Source: Archilochus colubris (Eukaryota > Chordata > Aves > Apodiformes > Trochilidae). From it: 64,000 bases of DNA. The notes beneath the pieces were generated by a model, which saw only the letters and a program-made list of their open reading frames with translations, was not told the origin of the DNA and did no database searches. A program made the translations under genes and the position numbers. Shown here one piece after another: positions 24,971-38,217 of this stretch (its first letter is position 1; each line of letters begins with the position of its first letter). The stretch is taken from the NCBI GenBank assembly GCA_023079485.1, contig CM041092.1, forward strand, positions 15,513,127 through 15,577,126. Direction: 5' to 3'.

Positions 24971-27280
24971 CATTTAATCAGTGGTATTATTGGAATGAGG
25001 TATTTACCCCACTGGGTGGTATGGACTGGGGCAGGAAAGCATGCCAGGAACAGCTTTGCTGATGCCTATTTATAAAGACAGTGTAATTTTCTTCCTCCAC
25101 CCTTTCCTCAGTAGAACTAGTAAGAGTTCCAGCAACAGATCAGGGTTTATTCCCTGTCTTATTTTCTTCAATAAATCTTGACTCCTGATGTGTTTTGATC
25201 CCCAGCCAGTTTAATCTGCTTATTGACTCTCAAACTCTGTTTATTGTTTGTTTGGGATCCTTAAGAATTAAGCCTTTCTTTTTCCATCTCCCATATCAAG
25301 GTTGGATTTTTTTAAAAAGGATTTGGAGCTGGGCTGGGGACCTGAGAGAGTCATTTCCCCCTCAAAATGAAGGTCTCATGGCATAAGAGCACTGTCCCCA
25401 GCCTGGCTGCCTGTATCTGCTTTAGACAGAGTGAATCTTTCAGTTCCCTTGCTTAGTCTTCAGATTCCTTGCCGAGATTGCAAATTGCAACCAGCTATTG
25501 TTCGTAGTTACATTTCAGCCATGCCCTTACATGTGATCAGACTCCAGAGCACTACAAATTTTTTCTGTGCACTGTGAGCGATAATTTCCATTCCTAACAC
25601 TGAAGGACTGTTTTCATCCCAACCTATTAAGTACCTAAAATAGAAGGATAGGTCATGTGAACGAGTTTTTCTCCCCACTGATGTGCAGGGAGCCTAAACA
25701 CTTAACTAACAGTTGACTTTCCAGAAAGATGTTCTAGCCTCTGTTCACATTTGCTGTAGTCTGAACTGGAGCTGTAGACATATGCAGCATCTTAGCTTTC
25801 TCCCTGAAGGACTTGCGTGACTATTCAGCTTTCTGCAATATGCTGTGTTAGATATGTCTCCATCCAGGACAGATCTCCAGAGCACAGATAAGTTTCTGTC
25901 CTGAAAGTTCATTTACCTTCATAAAACCACAGGGGAACAATATGGACCAAGAAAGGGATGGAGAAACATCTGGTTAGCCAACACGTGGGCCACTGGAGTA
26001 ATGAACCCTGTGTTTTAATAGGTAAGTCTGCACCTGCACAAGATTTCCAGCTTCTGCACCAGCAACAGCTCCAGAGAGGGATAAATAATTAAGACAATAA
26101 GGCTGAGGTGGAAAATGGCTGCGATATTTGCTTTCCTTAAGAGCACATTAGGGACATGCATAAAATCAGACACGGTCAAGTTTGCTCTAACTGAACTTTG
26201 ATTGACCCCAAAAGCCCTCTTAACTGAACAGATTGGTGAATCTACCCTCTATAAGCTGAAAAAGTACTGATTATTCTTTGGTGGGTCCTAAGGCCTTATG
26301 ACTGTCATATTTGAAACACTAGAACACTAAAACCCCGTGATTCTGTGACTTCAAACTATATGGGCCATGGCCCTCGTGTCACACAGCCATCTCACAAGAG
26401 CCTGCTCTTCTACTATGGCTATTTCCACATTATTTGCCACTCTAACATATAAACATGATGCAATGATGACTTGCACCATTACAACAAACCACAAATTATT
26501 CCTGTCACTGTATTTTATTTTTAGGAAAAAACAAAAATTTCATCAATTTTCAGCTGAAAAGGCTTCCCCCATGTGGAAAATAGTATGGTTGACACTGATC
26601 ATCAGTTAGGTGGATGACTTTAATTTCAAAGGCAAGCAAGTATACAAAGAGAAAGTCTGGGGGAGAAAGTCTTGAAGGGTAGACAGAAACTGCTTGCTGA
26701 AACACACACTAAAGTTATTTCAGTTTCTCAGAGAAACACAGTATGTTGTATTCAAGAGGTCTTGATCCATTTGGAAACCAATTGATGCTAAAGTCCTTCC
26801 TTGCTTTCTGTGGAGCCAAAATGAAGTTAAATTTCTGACCCTCCTGATGTCAAAGAGCCCAGCTAAGGAAAAGCACCTTAAAAGCCTGTGGGCTTTTCAC
26901 TGGTACTCCACGTCCCTTTGTGCTGAGACACCAACACCGATCAGGTTTCACACCCATAAGGAACAGGCTGGAAGACATTCAAGAGCTCAGAAAACCACAT
27001 TATAAAGGCACAGTGTAGCTGGAAAAGCAACAATGATGACCTCTTGAAAACCGTTCACACTATTGTAGCTTCTAGCATGCATTAGTCCTCAGGCAAATCT
27101 ACCTCTGGCCAATCACAGCTGAGAGAGTTTATGTTCAAGGGCATCCAGTATACACACAACAGACAACAATAAACAGGGAAGCAGCAGTAAACATTGTATG
27201 AGTCTTTAACTGTAGCTCTACTGCTATCAGGAGTGTCAAAGTAAAGTAAACCTCTGTATTCTATCTAGTTTGCTTCCCAA

Positions 27281-27475
27281 GCAGGGAGTTATAAGACCTA
27301 GGTTTTATATAATACTCTTCCATAATTACATAACATACTTTCATTTCAGAAGCTCTGATTCTATATCTAATCCTCAGTAATAATTATACATGTGATGCTG
27401 GACAAGTGAATTTCTTTCTGCCTCAGTTTCTCCATCTTTTAAATAGTTTTAGAAATAAAACTCAAAACCACATTA
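27281..27475 (+). repeat. MIR-type SINE fragment
   Basis: A 5' block, 'gcagggagttataagaccta' followed by 'ggttttatat', corresponds to the MIR 'gggagtcaggagacctgggttc' region. Downstream, 'gctggacaagtgaatttctt' and 'ctgcctcagtttctccatct' match the best-conserved MIR core ('gacaagtcacttaacctc...cctcagtttcc'). The order and spacing are right, so the call does not rest on one short match. It is diverged, and the 3' boundary is uncertain. Confidence 0.7.
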
Positions 27476-28803
27476 GCACACAATATTTTGTACATGTGCC
27501 CTCATCACTGACAATAATGAAGACTATTCAAATTAAACTAACCATGTTCTGCCCCAAACGGAAGCAAAACAGTTAAACTGTGCCACAGAGTATGAACTTA
27601 ATTTATTTATCTGGCATTCATGTTTTTAAAAAATCACTGTATGATTGGATCTTGAACAGAAGTTGATACTTAATATAAACATATAAACTGTGAGTTAAAG
27701 CAAATAAAAATAAGGATTACTATTAATAATTACAGTAGTTATACACTAAATATTTCAAATTTCAAGCAAAAGAGGGGAAAGTATTTAAGAGACGTGCTTG
27801 TGATATTCCTTTTAACAATGTTCAAGGTACCACAGAACAAATTTAATAGCTTTCTGAAATCTCAAACTAGGTGTAATCTGGTGAAATGTGTGATTTCCTC
27901 TCTCTACTAGGATGATGATTACAGGAGAAGAGACATGCTATTCATTTTCAGCTTTCAGATTTATAAAATAGTCACATGAGTAACTCACACTCAACCTGGG
28001 ATAGATTTTATTGAGGGTTTTCACAATGGTTTGCCATGTTCTGATAAAATGTATTACAGTGCATTCCAGGAGCTGACAGACCACTCCAATGTATGAAAGT
28101 GGCCACAAATCTACTGCATAAGTGAAGTGACAAATATTTTCTTTCTTTCCTACAAACAACCAATTAAATAATTTCCTTTAAATCTTGCATGCTTCTATGA
28201 ATATTCAAATAACCATGTTAGCTTTAGCCCACAGTTTCCAAGAATAACGCTGCTGATTCTGTTACCCCAAATGATAAACTAGGCACAGAAATAATTCATA
28301 TTCTTTACTGCAGCTCCTGGCCTATTTTTGCTGAGAAAGTAATTGTAAACATCTGTCTTGCCGGGTCACTGACTGATGGATCCACAGTAACCTTCAGACA
28401 TACTTACAGCTAAGGAGGTTTCCAAATGTAAAATGGTGTTCTGGGAGTGACTGGACTGGCTGATTGCTCGTGAGTCACAGCTGAGAAATGCAGTACAGGT
28501 ATGAGCTCATAAAACCTTTGGCGACCTGCAGAATGTAGACGTAGAAATGGTATCACAGAAAAACCCCAGAGCCACATAAATGCTGTCTGAATAGCACCAG
28601 CTAATTGCAAATCAGAGCTTGCCACTAAAAGAGGAAGCGTCTTTGTCCAGTACCATGGTGTGGAAAACTGCAAGGTGCGAGGCTGAAAACCTGCACACAG
28701 AGGCACCATGGGAGCACTGTTCCTGCCAAGAACGGGTAGGAAAGAAGATGTGGCCTTTGATTTTAGAATGAAATTTAGAAACACTCCCCCACAAACACAC
28801 ACC

Positions 28804-28879
28804 CTGCCCAAGCAGGAGGTTTGGAACTGGATGATATTCAAGGTCCCCTCCAACTCTAATCGTTCTATGATTCTATGAA
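28804..28879 (+). mobile_element. CR1 LINE, extreme 3' tail only
   Basis: The order is 'ctgcccaagcaggaggtttg', 'gaactggatgatattcaagg', 'tcccctccaactctaatcg' and then two octamers, 'ttctatgattctatga'. This is the signature end of an avian CR1, preserved to the last repeat unit, with all but about 75 bases lost by 5' truncation. The intact double octamer and good match suggest it is younger than the other short pieces. A 147-codon minus-strand frame (28410-28853) begins inside it and is discounted. Confidence 0.9.
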
Positions 28880-29603
28880 ACCCATATTTGGGTCCTGGTT
28901 TTGCTGAAAGATCTCATTTCCAAGTCTGAGTAACTTCTGAGTAGACCTGTGGGCACAGTCAAAAATTGAGTTGTTAGCCCTTTCTACCTCTCAGATGCAA
29001 GCATCAGGGCATAGAGACCAAAGAAACTCCATCACATTCAGGCAATCTTTGTGTTCTGAACCCAAGTTAAAACTCTTTGCTTTTAAGGGAACAAATGTTT
29101 TTCCCAGGCTGCTTCAGCAAAATGGAAACCCTCAGAGTGAGGCAGAGCTGGAACCACTCAAAAAGGTATGGAGAGATTTTGTAAGCATGCTCTTCCAGTT
29201 ATATTGCCATTTATTGAAAGCCTAACAGAGTGACATGTAGCTGGCCAGCAAAAACACATATCAGCCATATTATGAAAGCACAACACCATACTAGGAAATG
29301 CCAGCTAGGGTTAGGAAACCTGAATTAGTTTCACATATTGCTTTCAGAAGACACTGCCTGAGATCTGGACCTCAGCTCTGACATCCATATTTTAATAGGG
29401 ACTGTGAAACAATAGTCCCCAGGAATTATATGAAATCTGGAAAACTTGCTTTAAAGTACAAGAAACATGGGTTTCTTTTTCTGTGTTGTGACTTGATCCC
29501 ATAGGGTGTAGACATAAGCATGTGGCATAAGGACAGTATCAGAAGACTCCTTACTTCAGTCAAAAGAGCCACAGGCACAGCCTGGATGTTTATGACCTTA
29601 AGC

Positions 29604-29622
29604 CTTCCTCCTCCTCCTCCTC
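29604..29622. repeat. (TCC)n microsatellite
   Basis: Six TCC units without interruption. Read as protein it yields a short proline run in one frame and a glutamate run on the other strand. Confidence 0.85.
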
Positions 29623-29805
29623 TCCCCACCACTTGGGTGAATCTAGAAGAGATGAAGAGCCCTGGTTTTGTTTTCTGTTTTTCAAGCAGGGAGGGTCAAG
29701 CATTTCACAGCTACAAAGCAGACGATTCTCTGCCTCTTGAAACCACTGCACTGAGGTTAGATGTCTTTGTAACAAACATTTCTCAACTTGTGCATTGCAA
29801 AATGA

Positions 29806-29837
29806 GGGTAGATAGGGGAGGAGAAGGGAGTGAGGGG
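29806..29837 (+). other. putative G-quadruplex motif
   Basis: Four G runs of at least three (29806-29808, 29815-29818, 29826-29828, 29834-29837) are separated by loops of 6, 7 and 5 bases, fitting the usual G3+N1-7 rule. Two further G runs follow at about 29854-29864. Folding in vivo is not shown. Confidence 0.6.
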
Positions 29838-30720
29838 TCAGAAAGGCAATCAAGGGGGGTTGGGAAGCATAGAAATGTTATCACAATCCAAGGCCAAGAA
29901 AATCTTGCGATTCTCCTCCCTGTACCAACTTCATCTCCAAGGTCAAATATTCCCTGCCAAGATCTCAGAAAACCTGAGCACAAACACATTGGGAAAACTT
30001 CACCATGTTATCACCAGCAGATTTTTCATTCTTATTTTTATGGGGAGTCACAAAAATGATTGACTTCTGGAAAGGGGTTGTGAACTAACAAGTCTGAGGG
30101 GCCTTATACTTGCAGAACTAGGAATGAGGGGCTGGCTTGAGCCCTAACTCAGTGAAATGCCATTAAATAAGCCATGCAAATATTACAGCTGAGGTCCTAA
30201 TCCCGTATTTTAGCATTTGCACAACTAATCATTGAGATGAAATTGCACAGGCAGCTAAAGTAATTTTCTGCATTGGAGCCTGCTTATTTGTTTTTGGATA
30301 TTTGTTTTTTCCTTTTGTTTAATTATATGCTCTATTCTTAGTCAGACCAGTATAAAGACATGGACAAATCTCTCCTGAATATAAATGTTGGTAAAAGAAA
30401 TTCTATTCCCCCTTTTCCTAAGCAACAAGGCGGTATAAAACCTCATATATTCTAGTTTAGTAAAAGTCTGCATATTCACAAACAGATGCTACTTCGTGGC
30501 AGCAACTCATTCTGACTTTTAAGAAATGTTGGAAATAGGTGTCTAAAATACACCTGTAACAGTCCAGGATTTGTTATATAAAATGCAAATAGTGGAAGCT
30601 CTGTGTCAGATTCTTAACATCATCCTCAGGAGCAGCAATTGAAGAAATGAAATAAATCTTGGCAGAATTTCTTCAGAATTTGGGTTTGTTTCTCATGGTC
30701 TTTTCTCCTGTTTGTTTGGA

Positions 30721-30776
30721 GTTTTTTGAAGGGGGGGGTTGTTTGGTTTTTGGGTTTGTTTGTTTTTTTTTTTCCC
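30721..30776. repeat. G/T-rich low-complexity tract
   Basis: Eight G followed by alternating runs of T and G ('ttgtttggtttttgggtttg') and a long T run. It resembles the other G/T tracts at about 4200-4250 and 39682-39753. It is not (TG)n and not telomeric TTAGGG. Confidence 0.85.
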
Positions 30777-32340
30777 TAATGATACTATGATCCATTTTCT
30801 TTATAGTAAGTTTCTTACAGACAAGACTCTGTGAAGTAGTCTGAAGAGACTCACATGAGGAAGATGCAGCTCATTGTTTTCAGTGTATAACTTGCATACC
30901 ACATGTAGCAATGCATGCAGTATCTTTCTACCTGTCTGGCATTGACAGGAACACTTCAGTACTGATTTCTCAGCCATCTCTGTTCTCATAGAGGTGCCCT
31001 GTAATCCATTTTCAGATTTCCTGGAGCAACCATGAAGCTAGAGTTCTCTGAGACAAAACAAAGTAGAGGAAGGTTTCTTCAAGACAACCTAAAAATCTAA
31101 AGGGATGTAGAGACTTAATTGCAGGCTGGGATTAGGGTTTATCCTCTGTTAACTCCTGACTGAAGTACTCAAATGAAAGTAAGGCATTTGTAATCACCTC
31201 CTCCCCTTCTGAGAGGGGCAATCTTTGAGCAAAGCACATTTCTTCCTAGATAGAGTCCCTTCATTCCCTACTGCAGGATCTGGAGTTCCTAGTGATACCT
31301 TAGTGTGAAAGCCCAGCTCAGCTCTTCTCTCCTCAGTCTCTCTGAATTGATACAGATAAGCAGTCCTTCCTTGCCCCACCTGTAAGCCATAACCACCTCT
31401 TCCCCTCCCAGATAGGCAGGTAAAATGGATGCTAACTCGTCCCTTTCTCTTCACATGTTGTGACCCTCTGGGAGAACATCTTTGGGCAGATGCCAGAAAC
31501 CACAAACTACGTGCTGGGGGAATTGCCTTGTAAAACTTAGCAGCACATTATCTCTGTGGTATTTACTACTACGTGTGTGACTCTCAGGTAAGCATGGACT
31601 GAACCCAGGCCCTTCATCTTCTGTGCTGGAGATAATTTTCAAAGAAGGGGTGTAAGTGTCACCTGTCAGTCTTTAAGGCCTGGGATGGAGACAAGGGCAG
31701 GAAGAGTTGGTGTAACGGGAATGCTTGGCAGGTAGAAGAAAGGTTTCCATATACCAAATCAAGTATCATGAACACTAACATTAACATTTGTCTTTTTGGC
31801 AGAAAGAGGCTGAAGAAAAAAAGGAAAGCAAGTCAATTTATTTCTTCTGTTTCAATCTATAGGTTGTATCTGCAGCTTGAGAAGAACAAGGTGGTGCCAC
31901 TGTCTTTGCCCCATCCCATGGATTACCACATGCCAGGAAAGGTGATAGAAAAGGTCTCCCTTAGGGTCATCTTCACCTCAGATACTAACATTCTTTTATG
32001 GCAAAACTTCAGCCAGGAGGAAGAATCCGGCTTTGCCCCTCAAGGGCAAGAGAAGAAACATCAGTAAAGAATGGTGATTAAGACAGGGTGTCTGTCACCC
32101 AGCAGCACTGGGAACTGCCCAGTAAAACTCATTTCCGAGAAATTAAGTAACATTTTGCCAATGAAAAGGAACATGACCACCAAAATGGGATTTAACACTG
32201 AGGAAGTAATCCGTCAGTTACAAGCACCTTGTAAACATCCAGTTGGAGTGAGCAAAACTGATGGGTGGAATTCTTTTTGCCTAGGGAAATTTGACCACAA
32301 TATTTAATAATGTCTTCACATTTCACAAGTCCTAATAACA

Positions 32341-32460
32341 ACAGCTTGTGTTCACATAATGCCTTTCATCCTGCAGGAACCCAGAGTGTTTTACAAGTGA
32401 CTTAGCAAACTATACAACAATATTCACCCCCTCATCCCCTAAAGGTTGAAAACCAATTGC
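32341..32460 (-). repeat. MIR-type SINE fragment (3' half, antisense)
   Basis: The stretch 'ttcacataatgcctttcatc', 'ctgcaggaacccagagtgtt' and 'ttacaagtgacttagcaaac' matches the old amniote SINE block usually written 'atagcgcctttcatcctgaggatctcaaagcgctttacaaa'. A 'tattcacccc' further on sits where 'tattatcccc' is expected. The 'cagatggggaaactgaggc' block that should follow is not preserved. Confidence 0.6.
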
Positions 32461-35400
32461 TATTGGCAAGGTTTCCCTTTGGGTTTCCAATGTTCCATGA
32501 TTATTTCTCTAGGTCATTGCTGTTATTTCTTTGTTTTGTTTTAATAGCAAATTTGATAGCATGGGAACAAAAGGCAGCTCTTTTCTCAAGGACAGCTGCA
32601 TGAATATAATAAATTTTGAGAGTCAGGAAAGTAAAAGAAAAATTCCATGTCATCCCAACACAAAAATGCCAGTTTTGCTTTCCTAAAGGGGATAAAAATC
32701 AAAAATCCCCATATGAAGACACAGAATGTTTCATTTGCTGTGAAATAAAACTGTTTTTCAATGTTTTCTGAAGGCTGAAGTTGACTCAGTTGTAAAACAA
32801 ATCAGATTTAAGTTGGCAAGAGGAAATGAAACATTTTGACTTTCAAAATGTTGGGTTTTTTTTAATGTAATTGTAAGAAAATAAGGAAACCCATCTCACC
32901 TGATGTTTTTCTTTGCCAGAAACTCACTGCAGTGCCTAGGAACAACTTCAGGAGAAGAGAAGTACCCCAGTTCCCACCATCTGTTCTGCTGTTCACCTGA
33001 ATCGCAGCAGCACCCTGAACAGCACAGGATGAATTCTTCCTCCATTAATTCATTCAGTTCAGCTCTCCCTGAATGTGTTTAAATTTTAGCATCCTCAGAA
33101 TACTGTGGCAATGGTTTACACAGCTTCTGCATTGTACACTAAAGTATGTAGTTTGTTTCAATTTGCCTCTTGGCAATATACTAGAAGAAGAAAATATTCA
33201 ATAGAATTGCCAAATCATTCTTTATTCACCACCACCATGCCGGTAACAGCTTTTCTCTTGCATCTTGTTTGCATTGTCTCAGCTTTTGCAGAGGTACTGA
33301 GCAATTCCTTTGGCTCTCTCTTTGCTCCTCGGAAACTCTAGTTTGTGTCTAGTTGTGTGAAACAGTGTGTCCTGGGGATTCTGTGGATGAGCATACTCTG
33401 TTTATGCAGCCTAGACTGACCTTTCCACACCAAAGGAATGGCTCAGATGTCTAAAACTTAGACATAGTACCTTATTTGACCTACAGCAGAAAACACATCC
33501 TCTTGGGGATCACAGGTATGATGAAGGACTACAAAGGACATCCACTTCAGAGAACATACAGTAGCATCCAAAATGTAACACATACCTAAGGTACAGGTAT
33601 ATGATTTTATGTCTGGCAGTTCCTTCATAGTACAAAATCTAAGCGTGTCAATGGTGCTCACATTTTGTCCTTTTGCCACAAACAGGACTAATGGAAGTTG
33701 CACCCTTCAGGTGAATTCCTATGGTGAACTGATAAGAGACTGGAATATGACTTCAAGGATTTGTTGGATTACCAAGTACTGACCTCAGGAGATGCTTCCT
33801 CACACTTTTGGAGCAGAGCTGATGAAAGGAAACTGACCTATAAAATGAAAAGAAAAATCCTGTTCCAAATCCTCCTTTTAAAAAAAAAAAATTAAATTCA
33901 GAGGTGTTGAGAAACACACAGAGCGGAGTGTGAAGAAAAAACAGCTCATTCATCCAGCCTTTACAAGCAGCTGGGCTTGAGCTGAATGAGCTTTTGCAGT
34001 GTTCTTTGTGTAATGGTATATTATAAAAATGTTATTATAAGGCCAAATTTAGGCATAGCAGGAGAAGAGGAAAAAAAAATCCTGAAACCTTGAAAGATAA
34101 ATCAGCTTCTTTGGGAATGAGTTTTTAATCCTCCCCTTGTGCATTGCTCTGAATTTTTGGATCTTTTATTGATTGTGCAGTTTTGAGCACCAGGAAAAAG
34201 AAAAACAAAACAACCCCTACCTTAATGACTTTGCATGCAGCATTCATTTGTATCTTTATCTGAACTCAATCTGCTCAGCAGACCCCAGTGACAGAAGAAT
34301 AGAGGTAGAGAGCTACACACTGGAGAGGGTCCTCCACAATAAAACCTTCCTGTGACTTCGTTCATGTTTTACATCAACACAGAGTTAATGAGAAGAGATT
34401 TAGTTTGAAGGGGAACCACCAATATGAAACATAGGCTGAGAACACAGGAAGAAAGCATGAATCAGTACTGCAAAAACTAATGCAAAGCACTTAAAGAATC
34501 TTCTTTTACCTCAAACACAACTCCTTTGTTTAAGGTCTGACATAAAGATCAGGGAAGGATTGCTGGTTAAAGCTTTAGATGACTAACTGAAGACACCTGC
34601 CCTTGTTTTCAGCCATGACAAGTATTAAAAAGAAAACAGCAGTTATGGTGATTAGAGGTCTTAACATAAATCTTAAGACATTGGGTAACCAATGAAAGTC
34701 CAAACTCAGAGGTAATTCCCAAAACTGAGTTTTAAATCGCAATTCCATGTATTCATCCATCTCAGAAATAACAATTATGCTAATTAAACACTTTCAAATA
34801 CAAAACATAGGTGTTAGGCTAACTTTTCCCAAAGTGCTGCATTTTAAAGATTTGTATGTCTACCATGCAGAAACATAAACCTGGTCTAGTTGCAAAGCAT
34901 GGAGTTACTCAAAACCTCAGTTTCCTTTAAGCTTTTGTCTTGGTAGCAAAAAGACAGTGGCGGGTGTTTCAAGTTGACTTTTTATTGAATTAAGTCTGGG
35001 TTTTTTGAGCTTCTCTGACTTGAGAAAAAACAGATCTTTTTTTTTTACCCTGAGGTTAGGAACAGAGACCTTGGATGGATTTCCTAGGTTAACAAGTCCT
35101 GTCTCTGCACTTACAGCTGCTCTTCAATAGATTTTTTACCTGGAGGGACTACAAATCTTCTATATTTTATGTCCCCACACAACAGTGATTGCAAGATTGT
35201 CGTAAGGCAGAGCAAAGAGGAGACTGTAGAAAAAACTGGGAAGCTGCCACAGCATCTAACAGAGGCCATGAAAGATATTGTGAATATCATGTTGAAAAAA
35301 GAAATCTGTCATATGATACTCAGAAAATAGACCTTGTCCCTTTCTGCAGAGCAACACAAAGGCGATTTTGAGCTGGGGAAAAATTCACCTCTGTCCTCAG

Positions 35401-35770
35401 TCCCAGCAACTTGATTAACTCTAGGCATCTGAGCCAGACACACCCAAAATACAACCAGACTGAGACACACAGAGTTAGTACATGTGCCCAGGAATGTTCT
35501 CTGGAACTAAAATCAACCGGCACAGAACTGCTGCAGCCTCTCTCAGACCCTCTAAATAGGCTGGCTACCTGAAAACCGCCTCCAGCAAAAGTTTTGTGTG
35601 TCAGTCTCCAAATTACACCAGATAATAAATTTTGGAGAGTACCTAGTTGTCATGGACAAAATGCTGATAGGGACCATTCAATGTGTTGTGCTGGTTGGCC
35701 ATGTAAAAGTATTGACAATCGTATTCCTGTGCCTGAAATAATTTCCAACTATTCTTCACTTTTCTGGTAA

Positions 35771-36288
35771 GGAATCATAGTATTACTTGTGTTGGAAGGC
35801 ACCTTTAAAGGTCTTCTAGTCCAATCCCCCTGCAGTGAGCAGAGACACCTTTAATCAGATCAGGTTGCTCAGAGCCCCATCAAGCCTGGACTTGTACATC
35901 TCCACAGGTGGACAATCTGCTCCCTCTCTGGACAGCCTGTTCCCACGTTTCACCACCCTCACAGTAAAGAACTTTTTCCTGATATCCAGTCTAAATCTAC
36001 CCTGCTCTGGTTTAAGATCATTGCCCCTTGTTCTTTTGGTACCAGCCTTGTGATTAGTCCCTCCCTGGCTTTCTTGTAGGCCCCATTCCAATACTGGAAG
36101 GCAGCTCAGGTCTCCCCAGAGTTTTATCCAGAAAGAATAACACCAATTCTCTCAGCCTGTCTTCATAGGCGAGGTGCTCCAGCCCCCTGATCATCTTTGT
36201 GGCCCTCCTCTGGACACGTTCCAACAGGTCCATATCCTTGTGTTGAGGGCTCCAGAACTGGACACTGCATAGATGTGCTCTAACTGGA
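35771..36288 (-). mobile_element. CR1 LINE, 5'-truncated 3' end (longest copy in window)
   Basis: An almost continuous antisense match to the CR1 3' end. It opens with 'ggaatcatagtattacttgt' (octamer end), then 'ccccctgcagtgagcagaga', 'agatcaggttgctcagagcc', 'tttcaccaccctcacagtaa', 'gatatccagtctaaatctac', 'gccccttgttcttttggtac', 'aggtgctccagccccctgat', 'catctttgtggccctcctct' and 'ggacacgttccaacaggtcc', fading after 'ccagaactggacactgcata'. About 518 bases survive, all downstream of the reverse transcriptase frame. It lies opposite in orientation to the 12.1 kb copy. A 78-codon minus-strand frame (35855-36091) is repeat-derived and shares the 'RLDIRKKFF.VRVV' translation with the other copy, which confirms common origin rather than a gene. 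Confidence 0.95.
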
Positions 36289-38166
36289 CTCTTGGGAATT
36301 TTATAATGAACTTAATGGTGCACCTATTTTAATTTTGTGTACCTTATTAGTAGGCTTTTTTTTTTTCAAGAAACCTGCTCACTACCAGCACTTGAGGTTG
36401 GAGATGTTTTAATTCAGTATATATATGACTTTTATGGCAGTGCTTGTGTGTGGCCCATAGGATTAGCCACCAAACATAAACATGAATAATCATAACAAAT
36501 TTTCTCTCAGTGGCTATTCTGCAATATTTGTGTAAAATTTCACTGACCTATAAAATGTTTCTCAGCAAGTAAAATTAATACCTTTGAAAATGCAGGAAGT
36601 AGAGCCCAAACAGAGTTGAAGGAAAATTCAACAGCTAAGTCATTCAGACACCTCTCTCTAGTAAACACCAACCAGTTCCTTGTGATTTGACCAATATCAA
36701 ATACTTAGCATGGCTCAAATGAGACCAATATGGATTTGGCATTCCTTCCACAGTTATTAGTCCCACACTCTAGGAGATTTTAGCAAAGTCATTTTCAGAC
36801 TCTGTCCTCTGGTCTCTCTGTCTTATCTTTGACTCAGAGACATCCTTGCTTTCATAGTATATTCAGTTGCATAAGGGTTCATTGCCTTTTAGTATGTACA
36901 GCAATTACCAAAGGATAGTTTTTGCCTAGAGACTTTAGACATTGTCAGAATACCAGTAGCAAGAGCTGCCAAAATGCCTGGAGGTTTCAGGATGGGAGTT
37001 CCCTGAGAAATGAAACAAATAGTTTGGTGGGTGCCAGATTAAAATAAACTACATCTGATTTATTCCAGGTGCATGTCCTCTACCACTAAATCCTCCTGCT
37101 AATAACCACATTTGTCTCCTTTCTTGTCCACCTTCCCAAGCCCGAAAGTACCTTCACATTGTCACATCCTTGAAACCCACCATACCTTCAAGCTTATGCC
37201 TGTCTCTTAACTCTTTCATATACCTTCATCGTTAATTATCAAAGGGGAAAAAATCAATACATCATGGAGGGTTCTGAGTATGTGTTAACTGACCAGTCAG
37301 AAAAAAATGGAGAAAATTGAATACACACAACTACTGACCTGTATTGCAACTTTTTATCATAACAGGAATATTAATCAGGAGCTTAGCTAAACATGCAGTG
37401 AATTTTTACTAACCATGATGGAAGTTTTCTCTGTGGCATCCACCTCTGTCAAATGTCATTGAAATGTGTTAATGGGATAAAACTGTTGTGAGAATATAAA
37501 GGTGAAAAGGCAGACAAGCAGAGTAGAAGTATGGGAACCTTGATTCTTTATGGTTATTTATTCCAAACCTTCTTGAAATTTTAAATGGGATTTTATTTGT
37601 CAGAAATTCCACAAGTAAATAGAGGTGGCAAAAGGAAAAGTTACAATTACCCATCATTCACTTCAAGAATTGCCCACGAAGACTCCAAGCAGTACATGTG
37701 TGCATGCATATGTGCATTCACACCCAAGGCGGGACACCTTTCTTGCAAGTGGTGTTAGCCTCTACATCAGAAAAAATTTGCAGAGGCACTGAAAAAAAAT
37801 CATGTTTCCAGCAGATCTCTCTCTTCCTTGCTGCTACCTCTACCTTCAGGTAACTCCGAATGCAACCTTCTCCTACTGCATATTCCTGGTTATTCATTAC
37901 AAACAGAAGTCCATTAATTTTTTTGAAAGAAAAATACTTTGGATGAAGCAAGAAGGCTCTCTGAAGAGATGACAGCCAAGGGCAAGTCACTATGTAGAAG
38001 ACAGACTTCTAGCATTTGCTGTGACAGCTTTCAATTGCCCAGGTGAGATGGATGGGTTGTTTAGCCAAGTTATACTTTCCTGTTCTGAAATACATCTTTG
38101 CTAGTCATGATACGTAACTTCATTAAGTGTATTTTTCCTGCCTGGGGCCACAGAGAAGAATACTCT

Positions 38167-38217
38167 CTCTTCCTCTTTTCTTTTCTTTTTTTTTTATCTT
38201 TTTTTTTTTTTTTTTTC
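38167..38217. repeat. pyrimidine/T-rich tract
   Basis: C/T-rich start, then T runs interrupted by 'a' and 'c', ending with about 18 T in a row. Read antisense it is an A-rich tract with no recognisable retroposed body next to it. Confidence 0.9.

Larger units (their letters stand above)
19031..27280. other. non-coding unique sequence, no gene seen
   Basis: About 8.2 kb without a supportable gene. T and A runs occur at about 19886-19908 and 23904-23932. Two inverted repeats (22642-22661 and 24935-24970) are listed separately. The interval 24830-25090 has the even, AT-rich, low-redundancy look often seen in conserved non-coding DNA, which cannot be tested here. Reading frames are all under 100 codons and unconvincing. 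Confidence 0.55.
27476..35770. other. mostly non-coding unique sequence, no gene seen
   Basis: About 8.3 kb without a supportable gene, interrupted by the CR1 tail, TCC repeat, G-quadruplex motif, G/T tract and MIR piece listed separately. The longest open frame of the whole window (179 codons, 29520-30059, plus) lies here. It starts in ordinary sequence, crosses the TCC repeat as a proline run, and is overlapped by other frames on both strands. Confidence 0.55.

Noticed and set aside
26330..26350. 'gtgattctgtgac' resembling a CR1 terminal octamer
   Set aside because: Upstream sequence lacks the 'ccttccaaccc' block, so the match is too short to support.
28410..28853. 147-codon minus-strand frame
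   Set aside because: It begins inside a CR1 3' tail and shows no domain; treated as spurious.
29520..30059. Longest open frame (179 codons, plus strand)
   Set aside because: No recognisable domain, low-complexity proline run from the TCC repeat, overlapping frames on both strands, and within the length expected by chance in 64 kb.
32230..32240. TGTAAACATCC, identical to the miR-30 seed region
   Set aside because: The rest of the mature sequence differs and no complementary passenger arm lies within hairpin distance on either side.
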